Positions 56,501 to 64,000 of a DNA stretch of 64,000 nucleotides are shown piece by piece; within the stretch, counting starts at the first letter, position 1, and every line of letters starts with the position of its first letter. The notes beneath the pieces were generated by a model, which had not been told where the DNA came from, did no database searches, and saw nothing but the letters and a program-made list of their open reading frames with translations. Both the position numbers and the translations under genes were made by a program. This DNA is from Henricia sp. BOLD:AAB3569 (taxonomy: Eukaryota; Echinodermata; Asteroidea; Spinulosida; Echinasteridae), in NCBI GenBank assembly GCA_037783545.1, contig JBBELK010000397.1:434001-498000 (forward strand), given 5' to 3'.

Positions 56501-59500
56501 CCAATCATCGATCGTATTCCGGATCACGTGGTATCAAGATATCATGTGACTGTACTGCTTTATTGGCGCCGCTGGCGGCGCTATATCCGTTTCGGTGGCA
56601 TTTTGGTTTTGTTGTGTGGCATTTATGTTTTCCGTTTGCGGAGTGGATACACTGAAACGCGAAACGTGTGTTTTGCCTCCCGTTTGCGCCAGGCTTTATT
56701 TGTTTGGGATAAATTATACCGAGCAACAAGAGAAAGCAAACATTTTCTCCACTTTTTTATTGAAAAAAAAAAACCCAGTCAATCTGAGAGTGGGAATTTT
56801 TAGCATACAGCCTTATGCTGTCATGCATATTGAAGCTGTTACGGGTCTGTTCACGGAAAGGGGTCACCGTGACGTGGGGATCGATTTCTGAAGTTTTAGC
56901 ACATACTGAAATAAATCATCCAGTATTAATCTATGGATTTTAAAGATTACAAAAAAATACTTTGGGAGATAACTAGTATCATGGATTTTCTGTATGATTG
57001 AAAAATTTGAATCTTTGAGGTAAGTCATACAAAACAAATTTGACTCCTTTATTAGAGAGTCTGAAAACGAGGTTTTAAAGGCAGTATACATGATTGTAAT
57101 CTCAAAAATCAGAAATGTTCACAGATTTACGCCTAACTTACACAATATAAACATGATGACCGTAGAAAACCTCCCCTGAAATGGTTTTGTCTGAAGTGCT
57201 ATAGTCTTTGAGAAATTAGTAAAACAATTAGTTTTCGTCTCATGAGACGAAAATTCATTTCGCCCCAAAACCATTTCGCCCAAGTGCCATTTCGCCCCGA
57301 AACCACTTCGCCCGAGTGCCATTTCGCCTTAAATCACTTCATGCACAGGCCGTGGTTCAGGGCGAAGTTGTTTTGGGGCGAAATGACTTCAAACCCTTTT
57401 TTTACTGTTTTCTCAAAAGTTATACGAAGTACGGAGCTGGTTTTTGCTCAGGTTGGTTTTAATCATGCATATCTTCAATCACACGGGGATAAAACTATTT
57501 GTAACAGTTTACCAATCATGTATACTGTATTTAAACGTAACATGCAAGGACACTACGGTTACATTCACCACCACTTTTTTGGCCTTGTCTTATGTCGGCT
57601 TAACGGATGATTATGATAAAATTCAAAAGGCATGATTATAATCTTCAGAATACAGGCATTACAACACACTATATTTAACTGGCATAATGCTTATATTTAT
57701 TGTACATCTATTTGAAGAATCTTTTAAGGTGGGCCATGTCACAAATTTGGGAGTCTTAGGCCCGCTTCAAACGTCGCGCTTATGCCATGTCGAATTAAAT
57801 TCAACTTGATTTTTTTAATTCGACACGGCACAAGCACGACGTTTGAAGCCATTTGGCTCGGCAAAATTAATTCGACACGGCAGAGAAATTTAGCTCGACA
57901 GGGTCTGCCGTGCTAACTCAATTTAGTGCGGTACTAGCATGGCTTGGCTTTAAACGTCGTGCTTCTGCCGTGTCGATTTTAATTCCAGTTCGAAGTTGGT
58001 CCGCAATTTTGTTCACAACTAGGAATGCGCATGCTCGCAGCGTGTATGTGAGTAAAGAAATAACTAACAAACAAGTGCATCAAAATAATAAAATGGCGAT
58101 GTACAATAGACAGAATGGAAAACGCACGTGCACAACGTTCATGACGTGCACATACTCATCGGCCATGTTGGATGTATTTAAGCTCGACTGGGAGTTTGCA
58201 ATTAAGTTCGACGTTTGAAGCCACTGCATTCAATAAAGTTCTGTTCTCATCAAGAATCGATACTTATACATGTAAAATTGCTTCTATTTTTTGAACCATA
58301 AATATCAAATGTGCTTTTCTTTCAGCATGTTTAAAAACAAATCCTTCGATCGAAATACCGCTATTTTGACATTATGCAGATTGTTAAATGAGAAAGTTTG
58401 CAGCTTAGACGTGAGTCATCTACATCATTTGTGGTCCTCATCGTCAGAAGAAACAGTCGGGTCTGAAAAAGGTATCCAGGGAAAACCATACGACTCTGAA
58501 AGGCTACGGGAGGTGCCTCTCGGCTATCGACCCTTGACCTCGGCTACTAAGGTGCTTGAAATTGACTTCAATAATCCAGAGGTTAGTGTGTTCCCAAAAA
58601 CCTCATTGTATTGACAAATTTCAATTTTAGATGCTGAGCCAATGACCCATTGTGTACGTCACACGCCTTTTAATTTGCAAATTTTATCAGATAGCATTGA
58701 GAACCTAATTTTTGATGACAATTTGAAATTTCTCTATCGTTTGCAATGACCCAACATTTTGCTTCATAAGTTGACAAAAAAAGCTAGATTTCCAAAATCC
58801 AAAGCTTCTCTCTTTTGGACTTCTGTTACATATTTGCACTCTCAAAATATACTCTGCAACAAAAGAAATTGTGCACACTGAAAATTGCTGTAGTTTTTCT
58901 GTCATAGTAGAAAAGTCACGGGAAATGTTTTTATTGGAACTCCAAGGCACCCCTCAATCAAAAGTGAAATGTTTAAAAAGTCTTCATAATGTTCTGAGAA
59001 TTTTGAAAACTAACTTGCAAATATATCAAAAGCCGTGTCCGTATTGGACTAATTTTAGTAAAACTTACGAAGATCTCTGTAAATTAAAATTTTTTTTTAG
59101 TGTAATGTGGACATTGCTAAAGTCGTAAATTATTTAGTGTGCACAGTTTCTTTTTTTGCAAAGTATACACAACGCACAATAAGTTAGGGATATTGTGGGG
59201 TGTACGCAGATATTTTATTGAGGGTATGCATTCTGCTTGAATGATTTTGTATATGAATAGACAATTTTTATCACAGGAATAGGTGAAAACAGTCATTTGA
59301 AGAAAAAAAATTCAAAATTGACAATATACCAATATTGTAGTTTAAAGGCAGTATACATCATTGGTAATCTCGAAAATCAGAAATGTTCACAGATTTACGC
59401 CTAACTTGCACAATATAAACATGATGACCGTAGAAAACTTCCCCTGAAATGTTTTTTTCTGAAGTGCTATAGTCTTTGAGAAATGAGTAAAACAATTAGT

Positions 59501-62500
59501 TTTCGTCTCATGAGACGAAAACTCAATTCGCCCCAAAACCATTTCGCCCAAGTGCCATTTCGCCCCAAACCACTTCGCCCGAGTGCCATTTTGCCCCAAA
59601 TTACTTCGTCCAAACACTACATCACCCAAATGCCACTTCGCCCCAAAACCACTTCGTGCACAGGCCGTGGTTCAGGGCGAAATGGTTCAGGGCGAAGTGG
59701 TTTTGGGGCGAAATGACTGCAAACCCTTTTTTTTACTGTTTTCTCAAAAGTCAGACGAAGTACGGAGCTGGTTTTTGCTCAGGTTGGTTTTAATCATGCA
59801 TATCTTCAATCACACAGGGGGATAAAACTATTTGTAACAGTTTACCAATCATGTATACTATCTTTAAGAAATGACCTTCCAAAAAAAAATTATTTCAAAT
59901 TTAAAGCAACTGTTATACTCAAAATAAGACAAGGAAGCAAACAGAAATGTGCATTTTAATAAACCTTCGAACCCAAAAAATTATTTTTCCTTCCCTAACC
60001 ATTTTTGACCACAGATCCTTACTCCCCAACACCCGACATCAGAATGGACACACATCGACCTCCCTGTAATCGACGACGGCCAAGTAGACGCCATCATATC
60101 ATGGTTTGACTTGGACCTCGATGACACTGTGCAACTGAGCAGCTCACCAGATAGTGGCTCCTGCTGGGAACAAGCAGTGTTTCCAATCAGTCGGATTAAC
60201 CGGGGTTCCAACACTGGAGAGAATGGAGGTAGAATCTTTAAGCGTGTTTTTATGACTGTTTTGGAAATACTTTGGTACCATTATCTAGTAGAAACAGCCT
60301 TAAATGGTTATTTGCCGATAATAGAGAGGTTTCGCACCGTCACGAATACCGATACGGATACGGATACGTCATGAGAATGCGCTTCGTGTGACGCGTAACC
60401 GAAGTACACATGTTTTCATACGCATTGACTATGGTCATCGGCCTTCATACGTGTAGCATAAAAACGGATACCGGTTATGCAGATTTTTCGCTTTATCTGT
60501 GATGAATTAATAAGTTGTATGTATTTTGTTTCTTTTTGATGTATATTCTGTGAATATAGATCAAATTTAATGTGTGATGCCCACGTGAAAGCGAGGAAAA
60601 TATGTTGAAAACAAAGCCAAGCGCAGAGCAGATTTAGCAGATATGTAAACGTACATTCACACAGTGCGAAACCCCGTTCAGTGTGCGCATCGACGTGAAC
60701 GGTTACTGTTATCATATCCGTATTCGTAACCGTATTCGTCACCTTGCGAAACCTCTCTAATAAAAGGAAGAGGCAACACTTGTTTGGAATTATTGCCGAA
60801 TTTAATCAAAAATATATTGATGTTTTGCCCGGTCCATAAACCCTCATGAGAATCAGAGAATCGTGTTTTCAACGTCGGCAACACAATTAATTTTGATGAT
60901 AAACTCTGCAACTAATGCAACTATGTGCCGCGCCATATTTGAAATTTTGAAAGGGATGATGACGTCAACCATGCAATGATTGCATGGATGACGTCAAGAT
61001 TGATGCCTTATTTCCGGACTCCCACACGACGTTAAGTGTGTAGTATCTGTTGTGTCCTGACTCACGCCCTTTCAAGTCCGAGCGCCGAACTGCAAAAGAT
61101 GGTGACTTACATGAAATGTACAGAGTTAGGCAACCCTTTGCAAGTGTTGTCCCTTCCTTAAAATCTGCTCAGAGAAGGTTTTTGCCGACGTGCACAATGG
61201 TGTTTTGGCAGTAAAAAGATTTGGCATTATTTTGGAGCAGCTTTTTCAGTGAACCACTTAATTCCAACTGGCCGTCCAAATGCAACTAAGGGTGGATTCA
61301 CATTGAGCCTTTTCGCACATAAATGCGACGCGCGTCACTTTCAGAAAAAGCAGTGTGGCGGGAATTTGGAGTGAAACGGCACACTGAGAACCAAAGAATT
61401 GACTTGGACAGAAAGCATTTTGTAATTTTGTTATTGTTAGTGCATCGTTTTACCCCAAATTCCTTCCGCATAGCTTTATCTCGAAGTGATGGGCATCACA
61501 GTACACGTGAAAAGCCTGTGTGAATCATATTTCTCTATTTTATCCAATGGGGCGACACTTTGTGTGTAGAGAGCCCTATTAGGGTGACCCACTCTATTAG
61601 GGCTACAATTTGGTGTAGCCCCAATATTTTGGAAGTCAAAATCAATTTTTTTAGGTCAAATTAAATCCATCTTTTTCAAATCGAGAACCATTTGTATTAG
61701 GTCTAAAAGCATTTTTATTAGCTGTGGAAACATTTTTGGAACCTCTGGTTTACAGAAATTTGGTGTCCAATCGATGTCTTTTAGCCGAAATTTCGGTGGT
61801 AGTTTGGCAAAGTCTTTCCGGCGTGTCGCCCCTTTGCAGCATTAAGAGATATTATTATTATTATTATTATTCATATTATTATTTCTTTCTGGTATTCATA
61901 CCAAGGATTCCTCAAAAGTGCTGTCACTCGCAAGCGTGGGGAAACCCATGAAGAATTAGAAATGGCCAGAGACACTGGGGAATCCCCTTGCTCTTCACGA
62001 AAGAATGCTCTGGGATCTTTAAAGTGCGTTTCCTGTTACCTAACACACTGGACCAACGGCTTTACATCCCTTCCGAAGGATAGAACAAGTGTGGTTGAGT
62101 GCCTTGCTCAAGGGCACAGGTACCGCATCCGGGGGAGGTTCGAACCCGCAACTCCAAGTTTTCACCTATGATTGCGAGGCAATGACCCAAACCACTCGGC
62201 CACAGTACCCCATAAAATTAGAACGTTTTGTCTAGTGGGATTCGAACCTACGATCCTCGCTTTTCAAAGGTTATGTTCTAACCGTTAGACCACACGAACT
62301 ATCCACCGTAAACATGTCTTTTCACTTATTAAATGCTTAATCAGTGCTCTGAAATTAGGCCCAGGCTAAAGGAAAATATGAACACATTATGATTGGATTA
62401 TCAATTTCAACACATTTAAATCATGCACCCAAGTTTTATTCACAGTTTTTATATTTTTCTATTAAAGGGAACTGCTGTGAAGATTTCCATGTAAGCAAAA

Positions 62501-63251
62501 GGGACGACATTACTGTAGCTGTTTCCTGCCATGGGGAATGTCTGCACCTTAAATGTGCTGCTATTACCCATCATGCCTCATCAAAGATGGAGGCCTCCAC
62601 ATCAGGAGTACCAGCCGAAACCCTAGATGATACAATAGAGAGTTTGGTCACCAGTTTTGAGAAGAAAATCGGCCCTGGTGACAGACCATCAAGTGATCCT
62701 CCCATAGATAATTTGATGAAAAACAGCAACGGTGCAGCCAGTCCAGCAAATGTTGATGTCAGTTTATGCAACGAGCCACAAACAGACACAATTTCTCTGT
62801 TGAATGACGACAAATTTTGCACTGCCTGTTTTAACGCAATTCAGACATTGATCCAAAATTTAAGACTGCCAGAAAATCCAACAACCCTTACTATGCAGAA
62901 CTCGACTGGGACAAAATTCCCCTCTGGGCAAGTCGCAAAAGATGTGGAAATTTCACACGATCAACCAATTTCTGTAGTGGATATATCCATTGGTCTACCC
63001 CTGCCCGGACTATTTGCAGCCAAGTGTTTTCCCAACGTGAAAGTCCATATACCAACTGGCCAATCAGAAACCAGGACTATCGTACAGACTATCGCCAAGG
63101 CGAACAGGATAGAAAACTGTATTGACTTTGCAACAGAGCCACACCCCTTGACTCCGGCCTCCAAGATGGCGTCGGATGTTTTAGTGACAGACTTGGTGTC
63201 CCCTAGTGGCCTACTTAGGGAAAGAGGGCTGGAGGACATAGCTGTTGGAAG
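53586..63251 (+). CDS. PRMT9: PRMT9, protein arginine methyltransferase 9 (3' end beyond window)
   Basis: Type II arginine methyltransferase; in mammals it makes symmetric dimethylarginine on SF3B2 and so tunes splicing. Exons: 53586-53905, 54702-54938, 55156-55323, 55831-55948, 56180-56268, 58326 (or 58380)-58581, 60015-60228, 62468-63251, with all phases consistent. The N-terminus has TPR-like helices ([38 protein letters not shown]). SAM motif [21 protein letters not shown], spans the exon 2/3 border, with the acidic ribose contact in HACEES. The double-E loop is [12 protein letters not shown] in exon 4. [20 protein letters not shown] and [10 protein letters not shown] match human PRMT9 in order. 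Exon 8 reaches the second, degenerate methyltransferase domain ([15 protein letters not shown]) and ends at a GTCAGT donor. The remaining exons lie outside. An acceptor at 53570 shows an upstream non-coding exon. Confidence 0.95.
53948..54600 (-). repeat. Tandem array of tRNA-like units in PRMT9 intron 1
   Basis: On the minus strand, units of about 80 bp contain TAGCTCAGCTGGTAGAGCAT (a tRNA D-arm and A box) followed by CTGCCTGGTGTGTCAGAGGT and a GGGGAAACCTGAGGGAGTAT linker. Six units are seen, near 53999, 54081, 54161, 54384, 54464 and 54553. Only the first (53950-54020) also has a B box, GGTTCGAATCC. No unit folds into a full cloverleaf with a paired acceptor stem, so these are tRNA-derived relics. 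Confidence 0.82.
54191..54340. mobile_element. Short MITE inserted in the tRNA-like array
   Basis: The ends ATAGACCGTATCGAATAGCC and complement GCTATTCTATACGGTCTAT extend to about 38 bp each. The insertion splits one array unit at a TA. Confidence 0.85.
55998..56088. mobile_element. Truncated GCGAAAT-type MITE end
   Basis: TGGTTTTTATCATACACATC onward to TTTGTAACAGTTTTCCAATC matches one end of copies C and D. The rest of the element is absent. Confidence 0.6.
56295..56697. mobile_element. TIR element in PRMT9 intron 5
   Basis: AAGCCCGGCGCAAACGGGAG is complemented by CTCCCGTTTGCGCCAGGCTT. The interior repeats GAAACGCGAAAC / GTTTCGCG. Confidence 0.8.
57075..57534. mobile_element. GCGAAAT-type MITE, copy C
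   Basis: Inverted in orientation relative to copies A and B; ends TTAAAGGCAGTATACATGAT and complement. Internal array of CATTTCGCCC units. Confidence 0.8.
57755..58225. mobile_element. Probable TIR element, GCTTCAAACGTCG ends
   Basis: GCCCGCTTCAAACGTCG at the left is complemented by CGACGTTTGAAGCC at the right. TGCCGTGTCGA motifs repeat inside. Confidence 0.6.
58228..58333 (+). repeat. Duplicated intron end plus first exon bases (copy of 55064-55163)
   Basis: Both stretches share GTTCTGATCAAGAAT-like sequence, TTTTTTGAACCATAAAT and CTTTTCTTTCAGCATGTTT. The first is the true end of PRMT9 intron 2 with the start of exon 3. The second lies at the end of intron 5 and supplies a possible acceptor for exon 6 at 58326. 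Confidence 0.82.
59341..59867. mobile_element. GCGAAAT-type MITE, copy D
   Basis: Longest copy. Same orientation as copy C and 1.8 kb downstream of it, with a long run of CCATTTCGCCC / CACTTCGCCC units. Confidence 0.82.
61850..62213 (-). mobile_element. tRNA-derived SINE, intact
   Basis: On the minus strand the head reads GGTACTGTGGCCGAGTGGTT (Ser/Leu-type A box) with a B box, CGGGTTCGAACCTCC. The body has CTTGAGCAAGGCACTCAACC, and an AAT-rich microsatellite tail is at 61850-61872. It is the reference for the split copy at 17790 and 18903. Confidence 0.82.
62221..62295 (-). repeat. tRNA-like sequence next to the SINE
   Basis: On the minus strand, GTGGTCTAACGGTTAGAACA (A box) and GTAGGTTCGAATCCCAC (B box) are spaced as in a tRNA. 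The T stem has a mismatch and the acceptor ends do not pair, so it is a relic or SINE head rather than a working tRNA gene. Confidence 0.55.
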
Positions 63252-64000
63252 GTCAGTCAACTTTAACAACTTACACTACTCACAATAAGTTAGGGATATT
63301 GTGGGGTGTACGCATCTTCCTTTCCCAAGGGTCTTTGCTGCACACCGAGTTCCACAAAACCCTTGCTGCATCGAGTTGAGCTAAGCTGTATTGTAGGGCA
63401 TCAGGCTGTTCGACCAATGAGAGACAAGGGATTTTTTGATATGGCACTTTTGACCTTTTAATGAAGTCGTTTCGAACAATCATATCGCGCATTTATCTCG
63501 CGACATCGTAGCCGCAATTACCACAATTCCAATGGGGAAGATCTTTTTATGTACATGTATATCATTTTATCATGCACTTATGTACGCAGTATGAATGTTC
63601 GTAACTGAAGGAAGACTTACTATATTTCGCTAAAAGATAAACGCAAATCATCTGAATAAAGATAGGCCTACGAATCTTTTGAAAAATGTCCGGACTGTTC
63701 ATTTAAACATTAGATACCTCCTGGTAAAAGTGGACACTGCCACTACACGGAGCGAGGCCCGTGTGAATTACCGTGATTGGCTCTTGCTATTGGCAACAAC
63801 GTCCGTAGCTATGATGCAATTTTAATTGTCGCGCAAACAAGGCTTCGTGCAAGCGCGCTTATATAACGGCATTGGAACAAAAACGATACGCGGCGCATGA
63901 TTGGTCAGTTGCGATCACTGTCACTTGCTAATCAATATTCATATAAGTCCCGAATACAGCAAGGGTTTTGTGGAACTCGGTGTGGAGCAAAGACCCTTGC
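63252..64000. mobile_element. PRMT9 intron 8 with a TIR element reaching the window end
   Basis: 63326-63368 (CAAGGGTCTTTGCTGCACAC, then CGAGTTCCACAAAACCCTTG) is complemented by 63958-64000, with one mismatch in about 42 bp. The element is at least 675 bp and may extend a few bases past the window. 63276-63314 repeats 59168-59207 (ACAATAAGTTAGGGATATTG). Confidence 0.82.

Noticed and set aside
62221..62295. Functional tRNA gene
   Set aside because: A and B boxes are present, but the acceptor stem does not pair and the T stem has a mismatch; it is treated as a relic.

Overview
This is an animal (metazoan) nuclear window. Genes are split by many GT/AG introns, are AT-rich outside exons, and carry no operon signs. 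The gene set (PCF11, a GT29 sialyltransferase, a class A GPCR, CCDC169, NDUFC2, PRMT9), the dense load of short inverted-repeat (MITE-like) elements, and tRNA-headed SINEs suggest an invertebrate deuterostome. An echinoderm such as a starfish is my guess; that placement is inference, not proof.

Layout. (1) 1-14959 (+): the 3' two thirds of PCF11, ten exons in the window coding for 1639 residues, with introns full of short transposons. (2) 14960-17307: PCF11 3' UTR and MITEs. (3) 17308-22286 (-): a complete five-exon ST6GalNAc-type sialyltransferase, 344 residues, tail to tail with PCF11. (4) 22287-30310: gene-free, with two non-LTR retrotransposon tails, a tRNA-derived SINE, foldback elements and microsatellites. 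(5) 30311-31585 (-): a single-coding-exon rhodopsin-family GPCR, 424 residues. (6) 36743-44470 (+): a seven-exon coiled-coil gene that I read as CCDC169, 226 residues, with an X-box-like (RFX) site just upstream. (7) 48673-51768 (-): NDUFC2, three small exons, 105 residues, easy to miss because no single exon is long. (8) 53586 to beyond the end (+): PRMT9, eight exons seen, cut by the window end. NDUFC2 and PRMT9 are divergent, with a minisatellite and a hAT-type MITE between them.

The genes do not form one pathway. PCF11 acts in mRNA 3'-end formation, PRMT9 methylates a splicing factor, NDUFC2 is a complex I subunit, the sialyltransferase acts in the Golgi, the GPCR at the cell surface, and CCDC169 is probably cilium or sperm related. 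All six coding structures were assembled by hand from splice sites and keep reading phase across every junction.

The most interesting points are: a copy of sialyltransferase exon 1 with its splice donor and flanking intron inside a PCF11 intron; long inverted repeats on both sides of sialyltransferase exon 4, one arm broken by a hAT-like element with an 8-bp target duplication; a duplicated intron end in PRMT9 that sets up two in-frame acceptors; a PCF11 C-terminal tail packed with sumoylation-type motifs; and several families of foldback elements, some sharing ends but not interiors.
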